From Motilibacter deserti (GTDB lineage Bacteria; Actinomycetota; Actinomycetes; Motilibacterales; Motilibacteraceae), in NCBI RefSeq assembly GCF_011250635.1, contig NZ_JAANNP010000001.1, positions 1 through 64,000 of the forward strand: a DNA stretch of 64,000 bases, read 5' to 3'. This document shows, piece after piece, positions 28,323 through 42,759 of this stretch; the stretch's first letter is position 1, and each line of letters starts with the position of its first letter. A program made the translations under genes and the position numbers. Under the pieces are notes generated by a model that saw only the letters and a program-made list of their open reading frames with translations, did not search any database and was not told the DNA's origin.

Positions 28323-28562
28323 TCAGACCTTCGCGAGCAGCCCGAGGGCGACCACGGACGCGAGCCAGATGAGGCCGATCCCGATGGTGAGGCGGTCGAG
28401 GTTGCGCTCGACGACGCTGGACCCGCCCAGCGACGACGACACGCCGCCACCGAACATGTCGGAGAGGCCCCCGCCCTTGCCCTTGTGCAGCAGCACGAGC
28501 AGCACCAGGAGCGCGCTCGTGACGATGAGCACGCCGGAGAAGATCATCTCGGTGATGGACAC
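28323..28562 (-). CDS. secG: Preprotein translocase subunit SecG
   Basis: SecG is the small auxiliary subunit of the SecYEG channel. The 79-residue protein has two transmembrane spans, VLIVTSALLVLLVLL and IGIGLIWLASVVALGLLA. The conserved loop between them reads HKGKGGGLSDMFGGG. The GTG start follows a purine-rich stretch. It lies just past the tpiA terminator, so it may have its own promoter. Confidence 0.94.
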   Translation of the reverse strand: MSITEMIFSGVLIVTSALLVLLVLLHKGKGGGLSDMFGGGVSSSLGGSSVVERNLDRLTIGIGLIWLASVVALGLLAKV

Positions 28563-28635
28563 GCAGAGCCTTTCTGGGCCACTCGTCAGCTCGACGCTGG
28601 ACAGCGTACGACGAGGTGGGGCGCTGGGGGACGTA

Positions 28636-28672
28636 GACGGGCGGACGGCGGTCTTTTCGCCGTCCGCCCGTC
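28636..28672 (-). terminator. Strong terminator of gap-pgk-tpiA
   Basis: GACGGGCGGACGGCG (28636-28650) and CGCCGTCCGCCCGTC (28658-28672) form a perfect 15-bp stem with a 7-base loop, starting 9 bases after the tpiA stop. It is among the longest perfect hairpins in the window. Confidence 0.85.
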
Positions 28673-28680
28673 GGCGACGG

Positions 28681-29490
28681 TCAGGAGGCGGCGGTCTCGC
28701 CGAACCGGACGATCTTGCAGAAGTCCTCGGCGTCGAGGCTGGCGCCGCCGATCAGCGCGCCGTCCACGTCCTTCTCGGCCATGATCGCGCCGGCGTTGGA
28801 GCCCTTGACCGAGCCGCCGTAGAGCACGCGGACGCTGTCGGCCACGTCGCCGGACCAGCCCTCGGCGAGCTGGTCGCGGATCGCGGCGCAGACCTCCTGC
28901 GCGTCCTGCGGCGTTGCAACCTCGCCGGTGCCGATGGCCCAGACCGGCTCGTACGCGATGACGACCTTGCGGACCTCGTCGCCCGACAGCCCCGCGAGGC
29001 CGCCGGTGAGCTGGCTGATGCAGTGCGGCACGTGGCCGCCGGCCTGCCGGACGTCAAGCCCCTCTCCGATGCAGAGGATCGGGGTCAGCCCGTGCTTGAG
29101 CGCAGCCTTGACCTTCGCGTTCACGAGCGCGTCGTCCTCGGCGTGGTACTGGCGGCGCTCGGAGTGGCCCACCACGACGTAGGTGCAGCCGAGCTTCGAC
29201 AGCATCGCGCCGGAGATCTCGCCGGTGTAGGCGCCGGAGTCCTTGTCGGACAGGTCCTGCGCGCCGTACGCGATCTTCAGCTCGTCGCCGTCCACCAGCG
29301 TCTGCACGCTGCGCAGGTCGGTGAAGGGCGGCAGGACGACGACGTCAGCGCGGTCGAAGTCCTTGTCCTCGAGGCGGAAGGCGAGGTCCTGGACCAGCCG
29401 GATCGCCTCGAGGTGGTTGAGGTTCATCTTCCAGTTGCCCGCGAAGAGCGGCTTGCGGGCACTGTTGTCCGAAGAGCTGGGAGTCGCCAA
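28681..29490 (-). CDS. tpiA: Triosephosphate isomerase
   Basis: TpiA interconverts dihydroxyacetone phosphate and glyceraldehyde 3-phosphate. The 269-residue protein has GNWKMNLNH with the substrate lysine, [10 protein letters not shown] with the catalytic histidine and [11 protein letters not shown] with the catalytic glutamate. Start is a TTG: GGAGG, formed across the pgk stop, is correctly spaced from it. Coupled with pgk, three bases apart. Confidence 0.96.
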   Translation of the reverse strand: MATPSSSDNSARKPLFAGNWKMNLNHLEAIRLVQDLAFRLEDKDFDRADVVVLPPFTDLRSVQTLVDGDELKIAYGAQDLSDKDSGAYTGEISGAMLSKLGCTYVVVGHSERRQYHAEDDALVNAKVKAALKHGLTPILCIGEGLDVRQAGGHVPHCISQLTGGLAGLSGDEVRKVVIAYEPVWAIGTGEVATPQDAQEVCAAIRDQLAEGWSGDVADSVRVLYGGSVKGSNAGAIMAEKDVDGALIGGASLDAEDFCKIVRFGETAAS

Positions 29491-29493
29491 GGT

Positions 29494-30711
29494 TCATGCC
29501 TCCAGGGCTTGCAGGCCGGGCAGGGTCTTGCCCTCGAGGTACTCGAGGCTCGCCCCGCCGCCGGTCGAGATGTGTCCGAACGAGCTCTCGTCGAAGCCGA
29601 GCGCGCGCACGGCGGCCGCGGAGTCCCCGCCACCGACGACCGTCAGCGCGCCGCGGCTCGTGGCGTCGGCGAGCGCCTGCGCCACGGCCCGGGTCCCGCC
29701 GGCGTAGGGCTCCATCTCGAAGACGCCCATCGGGCCGTTCCAGAACACCGTGCGCGCATCCGCGAGCTTGGACGCGAAGAGGGCGCCCGACTCGGGGCCG
29801 ATGTCGAGGCCGAGCCGGTCGGCGGGGATGGCCTGCGCCGGCACGACCTGCGGGTCGGCGTCCGCGGCGAACGCGGTCGCCGCGACGATGTCGACCGGGA
29901 GCACGAGCTCCACGCCGGACTCCTGCGCGCGCTGCAGGTAGCCCGTGACCGTCTCGAGCTGGTCCTCCTCGAGCAGGCTCTTGCCGACCTCGTGGCCCTG
30001 GGCCTTGAGGAACGTGAAGAGCATGCCGCCGCCGACGAGCAGCTTGTCGCCGGACTGCATGACGCCGAGCAGGTTGTCGATGACGCCGAGCTTGTCCGAG
30101 ACCTTGGACCCGCCGAGCACGACCACGTAGGGCCGCTCGGTCTGCGTGGTGAGGCGCTTCAGCACCTCGACCTCGGCCTCGACCAGCCCGCCGGCGACGT
30201 GCGGGACGCGCTGGGGGACGTCGTAGACGCTGGCGTGCTTGCGGTGCACCGCACCGAAGCCGTCGCCCACGTAGGCGCCGTCCGCGCCGAGCAGGGCCAC
30301 GAGGGCGTCGGCGAACGCGCCGCGCTCGGCGTCGTCCTTGCTCGTCTCACCGGCGTTGAACCGCAGGTTCTCCAGCAGCGCGACCTCGCCCTCGCCGAGC
30401 CCCTCGACGGCGGCGCGCGCCTCCTGCCCGACGGTGTCGGTGGCGAAGGCCACGGGGCGGCCGAGGACCTCGGAGAGCCGGGCGGCGACCGGGGCGAGGG
30501 TGTACTTCGGGTCCGGGGCGCCCTTGGGGCGGCCCAGGTGGGCGACGACGACGACGCGTGCACCGCGCTCGGCGAGCGTCGAGATGGTCGGCGCGCTCGC
30601 CCGGATGCGGCCGTCGTCGGTGATGCGGGTGCCGTCCAACGGCACGTTCAGGTCCGAGCGCACGAGCACGGTGCGGCCGCGCACGTCGCCGAGGTCGTTC
30701 AGCGTCTTCAT
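29494..30711 (-). CDS. pgk: Phosphoglycerate kinase
   Basis: Pgk makes ATP from 1,3-bisphosphoglycerate. The 405-residue protein has [24 protein letters not shown], the hinge [11 protein letters not shown] and the nucleotide-site [11 protein letters not shown]. Start ATG 30711. Gap lies upstream with two hairpins between, and tpiA follows directly. Length is standard. Confidence 0.96.
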   Translation of the reverse strand: MKTLNDLGDVRGRTVLVRSDLNVPLDGTRITDDGRIRASAPTISTLAERGARVVVVAHLGRPKGAPDPKYTLAPVAARLSEVLGRPVAFATDTVGQEARAAVEGLGEGEVALLENLRFNAGETSKDDAERGAFADALVALLGADGAYVGDGFGAVHRKHASVYDVPQRVPHVAGGLVEAEVEVLKRLTTQTERPYVVVLGGSKVSDKLGVIDNLLGVMQSGDKLLVGGGMLFTFLKAQGHEVGKSLLEEDQLETVTGYLQRAQESGVELVLPVDIVAATAFAADADPQVVPAQAIPADRLGLDIGPESGALFASKLADARTVFWNGPMGVFEMEPYAGGTRAVAQALADATSRGALTVVGGGDSAAAVRALGFDESSFGHISTGGGASLEYLEGKTLPGLQALEA

Positions 30712-30740
30712 CGGATCGCCCTCACAGCAGAAGGTCCTCT

Positions 30741-30782
30741 CCGCACGAGTGCGGCGACCCCCGGGCTCCTAGAAGCCCGGGG
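30741..30782 (-). terminator. Tandem intercistronic hairpins between gap and pgk
   Basis: Two perfect stems lie side by side: CCGCAC/GTGCGG (30741-30754, 2-base loop) and CCCCGGGCT/AGCCCGGGG (30759-30782, 6-base loop). They sit within one co-directional operon, so they may attenuate or process the transcript and set a gap/pgk ratio. Confidence 0.55.
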
Positions 30783-30827
30783 ACCGCCGCGTTCGTGGGA
30801 CTTAGGGGATGAGCCGGGGAGCCCGGG

Positions 30828-32930
<2,103 letters not shown>

Positions 32931-32940
<10 letters not shown>

Positions 32941-33914
32941 GGGGCAGCCTCTCCTCCGACAATCGATGCGTACGCGGCCGCGAGCAGGCCGGGGTCGTGC
33001 CGCGGCGACCCGTCGGGCACGCCGACCGGCTCCAGGACCAACCGCCCGCCGGCGGACGCGACCACGTCCTCCAGGCCCTCGCGGTCGGCCACGGTAGCCG
33101 GGTCCGCGAGCACGACGTCCAGCTTCAGCCCCGGCGCGTGCGCGAGCAGGACCTCGACGTGCGCCTCCGGGGTGAACCCCTTGGTCTCGCCCGCCTGCGG
33201 GGCGAGGTTGAGCACGAGCATGCGCCGGGCCGGCGTGTCCAGCAGCGCCTGGGCCAGCCCCGGGACCTGCAGGTGGGGCAGCACGCTCGTGAACCACGAG
33301 CCCGGGCCGAGCACAACCCAGTCGGCGGCGCGGATGGCGTCCACCGCCTGCGCGCACGCCGGGGGCCGCTCCGGCATGAGCTGGATCCCGAGGACCTGTC
33401 CCGGCGTGGTCGCCGCGGCGACCTGGCCGCGCACGGTCGTGATCTCGTCGGGCCGGTCCGGGTCCGCGCCTAGGACGGTGGCCGCGATGTCGAGCGGGAC
33501 CTCTGCCATCGGGAGCACCCGCCCCTCGCAGCCGAGCAGCCGCCCCATCCACTCCAAGGCCGCCACGACGTCGCCGCCGAGCCGCTCCCACAGCGCGACG
33601 ATCAGCAGGTTGCCGACCGCGTGGCCGTGCAGCTCGCCGCCACTGACGAAGCGGTGCTGCACCACGTCGGCCCAGGTCCGCCCCCACTCGTCGTCCCGGC
33701 ACAGCGCCGCCAGCGCCTGGCGCAGGTCGCCGGGAGGGAGCACGCCGAGCTCGCCGCGCAGCCGCCCGCTGGAGCCGCCGTCGTCGGCGACGGTCACGAC
33801 CGCGGTGAGAGCGCGCGTGACCCGGCGCAGCGCGGACAGCGAGGCCGCGAGCCCGTGGCCGCCCCCGAGCGCGACCACCGCCGGTCCGGGGACGTGCCCG
33901 TCCGTCGCCGTCAC
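32931..33914 (-). CDS. yvcK: Gluconeogenesis factor YvcK-like (CofD-like family)
   Basis: YvcK-family proteins bind UDP-sugars and affect morphology and carbon metabolism on gluconeogenic substrates. The 327-residue protein has [44 protein letters not shown] and [16 protein letters not shown], all hallmark segments. GTG 33914 overlaps the rapZ stop (GTGA). Conserved order rapZ-yvcK-whiA. Confidence 0.94.
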
Positions 33915-34849
33915 TCGCGGCCCAGGTCGCGGTGGACCACCGTCACCTCCGCGCCGGCCGCGCGCAGCCTGCGGGCCAGCTCCTCGGAGATCGCGACGGA
34001 CCGGTGCTTGCCGCCGGTGCATCCCACCGCGAGCGTCGCGTAGTGCTTGCCCTCGCGCTCGTAGCCGTCGGTCACGATGCCCAGCACGTCGCTGAAGCGG
34101 TCGACGAACTCACGGGCGCCCGGACGGGACAGGACGTAGTCGCGGACGTCGGGGTCCTGCCCGGTCTGCGGGCGCAGCGTCGGGACCCAGTGCGGGTTCG
34201 GCAGGAACCGGCAGTCGACGACGAGGTCGGCGTCGACCGGCAGGCCGTACTTGTAGCCGAAGGACATCACGGTGGCGCGGACCCCGTGCGAGGCCGCCTC
34301 GTCGAAGGCGCGGCGCACGGCGTCGGCGAGCTGGTGCACGTTGAGCGCGCTGGTGTCGAGCACCACGTCGGCGTCGCCGCGCACGTCCTCCAGCAGGCGG
34401 CGCTCGGCCTGGATGCCGTCGAGGATGCGCCCGCCCTCCTGCAGCGGGTGGGGGCGGCGTACGGACTCGAACCGGCGCACCAGGACGTCGTCGGCCGCCT
34501 CGAGGAACAGCGTGCGCACCGTCATCCCGACGCCGGCCAGGTCCTCCAGCGCCGCGCGCAGGTCCAGCGAGAAGGCGAGGCTGCGCACGTCGACCACCGC
34601 GGCCATTCGCGGCACCGAACCCGCGGTCCTGCTCGCGAGGTCGGCGAGCCGGGGCAGCAGCGACGGCGGCAGGTTGTCCACGACGTACCAGCCGAGGTCC
34701 TCGAGCGTGTTCGCAGCCGTGCTGCGGCCGGCGCCGGACATGCCGGTCACCAGCACGAGCTCGACGGGGGGCCGCGCCGGAGCCTCCGGCTCGTCCTGCC
34801 GCGAGCCCTCCTGCGGCACGGCCGGAGCCTCCTCCCGCGTCGCGTCCAC
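33911..34849 (-). CDS. rapZ: RNase adapter / nucleotide-binding protein RapZ (YvcJ)
   Basis: RapZ-family proteins are P-loop nucleotide-binding proteins; the E. coli member guides RNase E to GlmZ RNA. The 312-residue protein has Walker [13 protein letters not shown], with Arg replacing the usual Lys as in many actinobacterial members. [14 protein letters not shown] and [17 protein letters not shown] follow. The first ~30 residues are a charged variable tail. GTG 34849 shares one base with the uvrC TAG stop. Confidence 0.93.
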   Translation of the reverse strand: MDATREEAPAVPQEGSRQDEPEAPARPPVELVLVTGMSGAGRSTAANTLEDLGWYVVDNLPPSLLPRLADLASRTAGSVPRMAAVVDVRSLAFSLDLRAALEDLAGVGMTVRTLFLEAADDVLVRRFESVRRPHPLQEGGRILDGIQAERRLLEDVRGDADVVLDTSALNVHQLADAVRRAFDEAASHGVRATVMSFGYKYGLPVDADLVVDCRFLPNPHWVPTLRPQTGQDPDVRDYVLSRPGAREFVDRFSDVLGIVTDGYEREGKHYATLAVGCTGGKHRSVAISEELARRLRAAGAEVTVVHRDLGRE

Positions 34850-36969
34850 TACGCCGTCCCTCCCGTGCCGGTCCGCACCGCGGCGGCAGCCGCGTCGTCC
34901 CCAGCCGGCAGGCCGGGGGGCTCGTCCTCCGGCGGAGTGCCGCCGGAGCCGGAAAGCATTGCACCCGCAGGCTGCTTTGACAGCCCCGCGCCGGGGCCCG
35001 CGAGGGCGGCGACCACCGCTTCGGCCGTCCGCGGCCCGATGCCGGGCAGCGTCGCGATCTCCTCCGCCGTGGCCTCGCTCAGCTTCTTCACGGAGCCGAA
35101 GTGGCGCAGCAGCGCCTTGCGGCGCGCGTCCCCGAGGCCGGGCACGTCGTCCAACACGCTCGCGCGGACCGACTTCGCCTTGCGCTGGCGGTGGAAGGAG
35201 ATCGCGAAGCGGTGCGCCTCGTCGCGTACGCGCTGCAGCAGGTAGAGCCCCTCGCTGCTGCGCGGGAGGATGACCGGGTGGTCGTCGTCGGGCAGCCACA
35301 CCTCCTCGAGCCGCTTCGCCAGCCCGCAGAGGGCCACGTCGTCGACACCCAGCTCGTCGAGCGCCCGCTGGGCCGCGGCGACCTGCGGCGGGCCGCCGTC
35401 GACGACGACGAGGTTCGGCGGGTACGCGAACTTGCGCGGGCGCCCCGTCTCGGGGTCGATGCCGCGCGGGGCGCCCGACCCCGGCTGCTCGGCCTCGCCC
35501 GGCGCCCCGCCGTCGACGGGGTCCAGCGCCGACAGCCCGCCCTGCTCGACGCCGGCCTCACCCGTGCGCTCGCGCTCGTCGAGATAACGCCGGAACCGCC
35601 GGGTGATGACCTCGTGCATCGACGCCACGTCGTCGGAAGTGCCGTTCAGGCCTCGGATGGCGAAGCGGCGGTACTCGCTCTTGCGCGCGAGCCCGTCCTC
35701 GAACACCACCATCGAGGCGACGACCTCGTCGCCCATCGTGTGCGAGACGTCGTAGCACTCGATGCGCAGTGGCGCGGACTCCAGCCCCAGCGCCTCCTGG
35801 ATCTCCTGCAGCGCCCGCCCGCGGGTCGTCAGGTCGCTCGCCCGGCGCGTCTTGTGCAGCGCGAGGGCCTGCTGGGCGTTGCGGGCGACGGTCTCCATCA
35901 GCGCCTTCTTGTCCCCGCGCTGCGGGACCCGCAGGTCCACCCGCGCACCGCGCACGAGCTGGAGGATCTCGGCGACGACCGTGGGGTCCTCCGGCAGGGC
36001 GGGGACGAGCAGCTCGCGGGGCACGTCGTTGCCCGCGTCCAGGTAGAACTGCTCGACGAAGCGCTCGACCAGCGCCGGGGTGTCGACGTCCTCGACCTTG
36101 TCGACGACGAAGCCGCGCTGGCCGCGGACGCGGCCGCCGCGTACGTGGAAGACCTGCACAGCGGCCTCCAGCTCGTCCTCGCAGAAGGCGACGACGTCGG
36201 CGTCCGTGCCCTCGGGCAGCACGACCGCGCTCTTCTCCATAGCCCGCCGCAGCGCGCCGATGTCGTCACGCAGCCGGGCCGCCCGCTCGAACTCCAGCTC
36301 GTCCGAGGCCTCCTGCATGCGCTGCTCGAGCCGGCGCACGAAGCGGGTGGTGGACCCGGCCATGAAGTCGCAGAAGTCGTCGACGATCTGCCGGTGCTCC
36401 TCGGCACTCACCTTGCCGACGCAGGGCGCCGAGCACTTGTCGATGTAGCCGAGCAGGCACGGGCGCCCGACCTGGGACGCACGCTTGAAGACGCCGTTGG
36501 AGCAGGTACGCGCAGGGAAGACGCGCAGCAGCAGGTCGAGCGTCTCGCGGATGGCCCAGGCATGGGCGTAGGGGCCGAAGTAGCGGACGCCCTTGCGCTT
36601 GGGACCGCGCATCACCGTGAGCCGCGGGTAGTCGTCCGACACAGTGACGGCGAGGCTGGGATAGCTCTTGTCGTCGCGGTACTTCACGTTGAAGCGCGGG
36701 TCGAACTCCTTGATCCAGGAGTACTCCAGCTGGAGCGCCTCGACCTCGGTGTTGACGACCGTCCACTCGACGCTCGCGGCCGTGGTGACCATCGTCGCGG
36801 TCCGCGGGTGCAGCCCCAGGACGTCCTGGAAGTAGTTGTTCAGCCGGTTGCGCAGGCTCTTCGCCTTGCCGACGTAGATGACCCGGCCGTGCGCGTCGCG
36901 GAAGCGGTAGACCCCCGGGGAGTCCGGCACCTCCCCCGGTGCGGGGCGGTAGCTCGCGGGATCGGCCAT
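34849..36969 (-). CDS. uvrC: Excinuclease ABC subunit C
   Basis: UvrC makes both incisions in nucleotide excision repair. The 706-residue protein has an N-terminal GIY-YIG nuclease domain ([21 protein letters not shown]), a UVR domain near residues 200-240 ([22 protein letters not shown]), the RNase H-like second nuclease ([21 protein letters not shown]) and C-terminal helix-hairpin-helix motifs. The ATG sits eight bases after TAGCAT (36978-36983), consistent with a leaderless transcript. A Ser/Gly/Glu-rich insertion around 480-510 is unusual but unlikely to disrupt function. Confidence 0.96.
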   Translation of the reverse strand: MADPASYRPAPGEVPDSPGVYRFRDAHGRVIYVGKAKSLRNRLNNYFQDVLGLHPRTATMVTTAASVEWTVVNTEVEALQLEYSWIKEFDPRFNVKYRDDKSYPSLAVTVSDDYPRLTVMRGPKRKGVRYFGPYAHAWAIRETLDLLLRVFPARTCSNGVFKRASQVGRPCLLGYIDKCSAPCVGKVSAEEHRQIVDDFCDFMAGSTTRFVRRLEQRMQEASDELEFERAARLRDDIGALRRAMEKSAVVLPEGTDADVVAFCEDELEAAVQVFHVRGGRVRGQRGFVVDKVEDVDTPALVERFVEQFYLDAGNDVPRELLVPALPEDPTVVAEILQLVRGARVDLRVPQRGDKKALMETVARNAQQALALHKTRRASDLTTRGRALQEIQEALGLESAPLRIECYDVSHTMGDEVVASMVVFEDGLARKSEYRRFAIRGLNGTSDDVASMHEVITRRFRRYLDERERTGEAGVEQGGLSALDPVDGGAPGEAEQPGSGAPRGIDPETGRPRKFAYPPNLVVVDGGPPQVAAAQRALDELGVDDVALCGLAKRLEEVWLPDDDHPVILPRSSEGLYLLQRVRDEAHRFAISFHRQRKAKSVRASVLDDVPGLGDARRKALLRHFGSVKKLSEATAEEIATLPGIGPRTAEAVVAALAGPGAGLSKQPAGAMLSGSGGTPPEDEPPGLPAGDDAAAAAVRTGTGGTA

Positions 36970-37049
36970 GGATACCGATGCTACGTTCGCGCCGGCGCTG
37001 CCCGGCTCTGCCGGATGGCTCGTCCGGGGCGCACGGACGCCGAGCCCGC

Positions 37050-37078
37050 GCGGTCGGGACCGAGCGCGCCCCGACCGC
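37050..37078 (-). terminator. Terminator of the NarL-type regulator gene
   Basis: GCGGTCGGG (37050-37058) pairs perfectly with CCCGACCGC (37070-37078), 12 bases after the regulator stop on the minus strand and before the uvrC promoter. Confidence 0.65.
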
Positions 37079-37090
37079 CTCCGCCGGGCG

Positions 37091-37765
37091 TCAGGTGTCG
37101 GACGTCGGCAGCAGGCCCTCGCGCACGGCCACCGCGAGCGCTTCGAGCTTCGAGTGCACGCCGAGCTTGGCCAGGATGTTGGCCACGTGGTTGCGCACCG
37201 TGTTGACGCTGACCGACAGCCGCTCGCCGATGGCCGCGTTGCCCAGGCCCTCGGCGATCAGGACGAGCACCTCGAGCTCGCGGGGGGTCAGGTCCGAGCC
37301 GAGCCCGCGCTGCACGCGGTGCAGCCGGGGCAGCAGCCTCGACAGCAGCGCAGGGCTCACGAGAACCTCGCCGACCGACGCGGCCCGCACGGCGGCCACG
37401 AGGTCGTCGACCTTGCCGGACTTGGACAAGAAGCCCGAGCACCCGGCCTCGGTGGCGGCCACGAGCGTCGCGTCATCGGTCGCGGCCGTGACGACGACGA
37501 TCTTCGCGCTCGGCGCGATCTGCTTCACCCGCGGGATCTCGTCGACCCCTCGCCCGTCGGGCAGCCGGTGGTCCAGCAGGACGACGTCGGGCGGGTCGAG
37601 GGCCACCCGCTCGCGGGCCGCCGCGAGGGTGCCGACGATGCCGACGACCTCGATGTCGGGCTCCTGCTCGAGGACGAGCGCGACACTGGACGCCACCATC
37701 TCGTGGTCGTCCACCACGAGCACGCGGATCGCCCGCTGTTCGTGGTCAGACAAGCCTTCCGGCAC
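37091..37765 (-). CDS. NarL/FixJ-family response regulator
   Basis: This 224-residue DNA-binding regulator has a receiver domain (about 13-130) with acidic pair VDDH, phospho-acceptor Asp65 in [11 protein letters not shown] and the conserved lysine in GFLSKSGK. A LuxR-type helix-turn-helix follows (about 155-218; [32 protein letters not shown]). GTG 37765 follows GCAGGAGGG. No kinase gene is adjacent; the two orphan kinases at 12817-16659 are possible but unproven partners. Confidence 0.9.
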   Translation of the reverse strand: MPEGLSDHEQRAIRVLVVDDHEMVASSVALVLEQEPDIEVVGIVGTLAAARERVALDPPDVVLLDHRLPDGRGVDEIPRVKQIAPSAKIVVVTAATDDATLVAATEAGCSGFLSKSGKVDDLVAAVRAASVGEVLVSPALLSRLLPRLHRVQRGLGSDLTPRELEVLVLIAEGLGNAAIGERLSVSVNTVRNHVANILAKLGVHSKLEALAVAVREGLLPTSDT

Positions 37766-37818
37766 AGGGCACCCTCCTGCTGCGAAGCTACCACGCTGCC
37801 CCGGACGTGCTGTCACGA

Positions 37819-37845
37819 CGACGGCGGGCCGACGGCCCGCCGTCG
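37819..37845 (-). terminator. Terminator downstream of uvrA
   Basis: CGACGGCGGGCC (37819-37830) and GGCCCGCCGTCG (37834-37845) form a perfect 12-bp stem with a 3-base loop, 53 bases after the uvrA stop and before the regulator gene. Confidence 0.7.
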
Positions 37846-37898
37846 GGGTGACGACAGGCCGTCCCGCGGCCGGAGCGGCGGCCGCGGACCGGAGCCGG

Positions 37899-40817
<2,919 letters not shown>

Positions 40818-40849
40818 GGGCCCCTCTCGCATCTGCGTGGGTAGTGCTC

Positions 40850-40911
40850 GCCGCGCACGGTCGTGCGCGGCTGGTCGTGCTGGGTCGTGCCCTTCGGTGC
40901 TCCGGTCGTGC
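40850..40911 (-). repeat. Hairpin and GGTCGTGC word repeats in the uvrA leader
   Basis: GCCGCGCAC (40850-40858), loop GGTC, GTGCGCGGC (40863-40871) form a perfect 9-bp stem. The word GGTCGTGC recurs at 40859, 40873, 40883 and 40904, so alternative foldings are possible. It lies 33-94 bases before the uvrA start within the predicted 5' UTR. A regulatory role is possible but not shown. Confidence 0.5.
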
Positions 40912-40986
40912 TGGTCGGAGCCCTGCGGCGTCGGACGGGAGACGCCCGCTCGTGCGCGCGCCGGAGCCCGGTCCAGGCCGCGTTCC

Positions 40987-41009
40987 ATGCTAGGTGCCGC
41001 CACCGACAG
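40987..41009 (-). promoter_or_regulatory. PafBC-type (RecA-independent DNA damage) promoter of uvrA
   Basis: The minus strand reads CTGTCGGTG, eight bases, then TAGCAT. This fits the mycobacterial RecA-NDp consensus TTGTCRGTG-N8-TANNNT at all but the first base. The same block with identical spacing precedes uvrB. The -10 lies about 170 bases upstream of the uvrA start. Confidence 0.75.
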
Positions 41010-41143
41010 TCGCCCCCGACGAGTCGGCCGCCGGACTTGTCCGGCATGCCGCCGGTCACAAGCACACGGCAAGGAAGCGGCAACTGGATCTTCCTAGCGT
41101 CGCACCGACACGAGATCCGCGACCTGACGCTGCAGAAGGAACC

Positions 41144-42010
41144 ATGACCTCCAACGACAGCACGACCCCGCACGCTTCCCTCGACCGCCGCACGCTGCTC
41201 AAGCGGGCCGGCGTGGTGGGCGCCACGGCCGTGTGGGCCGTGCCCACCATCACCAGCACCGGCTCCGCCTGGGCGGTGGGCAGCCCCGCCCCGGGCGGCG
41301 GCGGCGATCCGGTCCCCGTACCCACGGGCACGGTGAAGGGCAAGGTCGTCGACGGCGCGACGCTGCGTCCGGTGGCCGGGGCCACCGTCACGGCAGGCAC
41401 CGTGTCGGCGACGACGGCTGCCGACGGCACCTACACGCTGGCCAAGGTGGCGAGCGGCTCCGCGTCCGTCAGCGTGAGCGCGCCCGGCTACACGACCGCA
41501 ACGGCCCAGGTCGACGTCCCCGCCAACGCCTCCGTCACGCGCGACTTCGCCCTGTCCACCACGGGCAGCTTCCGCGCGATCCTCTCGTGGGGCAACGTCT
41601 CCGACCTCGACCTCTACGTGAGCGGCCCGAAGCCCGACGGCACGCGGTTCACCGCGTCGTACAACAACTACCGGCCGGTCCCCTACGTCTCGCTGGACGT
41701 CGACTCGCGCAACCCCGGCGGCACCGAGACGACGACCATCACGGTGGACACCCTCGGTGGGTCGTTCGTGCCGGGCGAGTACCGGGTCTGGGCCTACAAC
41801 TACTCCGGCAGCCCCGCCTACGACACCAACGGCGCGCGCCTGTCGCTCTTCGGCCCGAGCGCGCAGCTGGGCACCTGGGACGCCGCGGCGGCCGGGGGCT
41901 CCGCGAGCGACCGCTACTGGTACGTCGTCGCGTTCACCGTGGCGGCCGATGGCTCCGTGACCGCGCTGGACGTGAAGCAGCAGCGACGCGCGGACGCGGC
42001 CGGGCTCTGA
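41144..42010 (+). CDS. Tat-exported protein with carboxypeptidase-regulatory-like and DUF2135-like domains
   Basis: A 288-residue predicted secreted protein. The Tat leader has DRRTLLKRAG (Arg15-Arg16), a hydrophobic stretch and likely cleavage after SAWA (residue 44), followed by a Gly/Pro linker. Residues 63-137 resemble a carboxypeptidase-regulatory-like beta-sandwich (GKVVDGATLRPVAGATVTAG). Residues 142-280 contain AILSWGNVSDLDLYVSGP and FVPGEYRVWAYNYSG, reminiscent of DUF2135/YfaP-like domains. No catalytic motif is evident. The leader is almost identical to that of the protein at 46969. The three-gene MBL-HprK-PqqD unit follows. Confidence 0.85.
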   Translation: MTSNDSTTPHASLDRRTLLKRAGVVGATAVWAVPTITSTGSAWAVGSPAPGGGGDPVPVPTGTVKGKVVDGATLRPVAGATVTAGTVSATTAADGTYTLAKVASGSASVSVSAPGYTTATAQVDVPANASVTRDFALSTTGSFRAILSWGNVSDLDLYVSGPKPDGTRFTASYNNYRPVPYVSLDVDSRNPGGTETTTITVDTLGGSFVPGEYRVWAYNYSGSPAYDTNGARLSLFGPSAQLGTWDAAAAGGSASDRYWYVVAFTVAADGSVTALDVKQQRRADAAGL

Positions 42011-42017
42011 GCCTTGC

Positions 42018-42061
42018 CCGGGGGCCGGCAACTGCGGGGAGGGGCAGCGGCCGGCCCCCGG
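42018..42061 (+). terminator. Terminator after the Tat-exported protein gene
   Basis: CCGGGGGCCGGC (42018-42029) pairs perfectly with GCCGGCCCCCGG (42050-42061), starting seven bases after the stop. It partly separates this gene from the MBL-HprK-PqqD unit, which starts 20 bases later. Confidence 0.7.
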
Positions 42062-42081
42062 CGAGCAGGCAGGATGGCGCA

Positions 42082-42759
42082 GTGAGCTACACCGGGGACG
42101 TACGCGTGGGCGGGCCGCCCGACGTGCTGGAGCTGCCGTCGATCACGGTCGTCAAGCTGGCCGTGGGGCCGATGGACAACAACGCCTACCTGCTGCGGTG
42201 CCGCCGCACAGGTGGAGTGCTGCTCGTCGACGCCGCCGGCGAGGCCGACCGGCTGCTCGCCCTGGTCGACGAGTACGCACAGGGCAGGCTCGACCGCGTC
42301 GTGACGACGCACCGCCACCCCGACCACTGGGGCGCCCTCGCCGCTGTCGTCTCGGCCACCGGCGCACGGACCGCGGCCGGGGAGCCCGACGCCGACGCCA
42401 TCCCCGTGCGCTGCGACGACCGGCTCGTCCACGGCGACTCGGTCCCGGTCGGCGAGACGGGCGCGGGCGCGGCCCGGCTGCGGGTCGTCTCGCTCGTCGG
42501 GCACACCCCCGGCTCGGTGGCCCTGGTCGCCGAGGAGGCCGAGCCCGAGCCGCACGTGTTCACCGGCGACTCGCTGTTCCCCGGCGGGGTGGGCAAGACG
42601 CACTCCCCCGCCGACTTCACCTCGCTGCTCGGCGACGTCGAGCGCGAGCTGTTCGGCCGGCTGCCCGACGCCACGGTCGTCCACCCTGGCCACGGCAAGG
42701 ACACCACCCTCGGCGCCGAGCGCCCCGCGCTGCCGGAGTGGCGGGCGCGCGGGTGGTGA
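42082..42759 (+). CDS. MBL-fold metallo-hydrolase
   Basis: A 225-residue metallo-beta-lactamase-fold protein of the glyoxalase II-like type. The metal-binding HxHxDH motif is in TTHRHPDHWG (residues 75-84); other ligands lie in SLVGHTPGS, FTGDSLFPGG and VHPGHGKDT. The GTG start follows AGGAT. Its stop overlaps the next gene (GTGA). An MBL protein beside uvrA is common in actinobacteria, so it may be a housekeeping hydrolase rather than a dedicated partner of the next two genes. Substrate unknown. Confidence 0.92.
   Translation: MSYTGDVRVGGPPDVLELPSITVVKLAVGPMDNNAYLLRCRRTGGVLLVDAAGEADRLLALVDEYAQGRLDRVVTTHRHPDHWGALAAVVSATGARTAAGEPDADAIPVRCDDRLVHGDSVPVGETGAGAARLRVVSLVGHTPGSVALVAEEAEPEPHVFTGDSLFPGGVGKTHSPADFTSLLGDVERELFGRLPDATVVHPGHGKDTTLGAERPALPEWRARGW

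Larger units (their letters stand above)
40818..41143. promoter_or_regulatory. Divergent intergenic region uvrA / Tat-exported protein
   Basis: This 326-base region holds no gene. It contains the uvrA promoter motif (40987-41009), a leader of about 160 bases with a strong hairpin and repeated GGTCGTGC words, and on the plus strand TAGCGT (41095-41100), a possible -10 for the exported protein gene. AAGGA at 41136-41140 is its ribosome-binding site. Confidence 0.5.

Noticed and set aside
36978-37000. PafBC-type motif before uvrC
   Set aside because: TAGCAT is present with leaderless geometry, but the nine bases at the required distance do not match TTGTCRGTG.
40850-40911. Possible CRISPR array
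   Set aside because: The repeated word is only 8 bases with irregular spacing of 10-21; no spacer-length units and no cas genes.
40818-41143. LexA (SOS) box near uvrA
   Set aside because: No TCGAAC...GTTCGA-like palindrome is visible; the PafBC-type motif explains damage control better.
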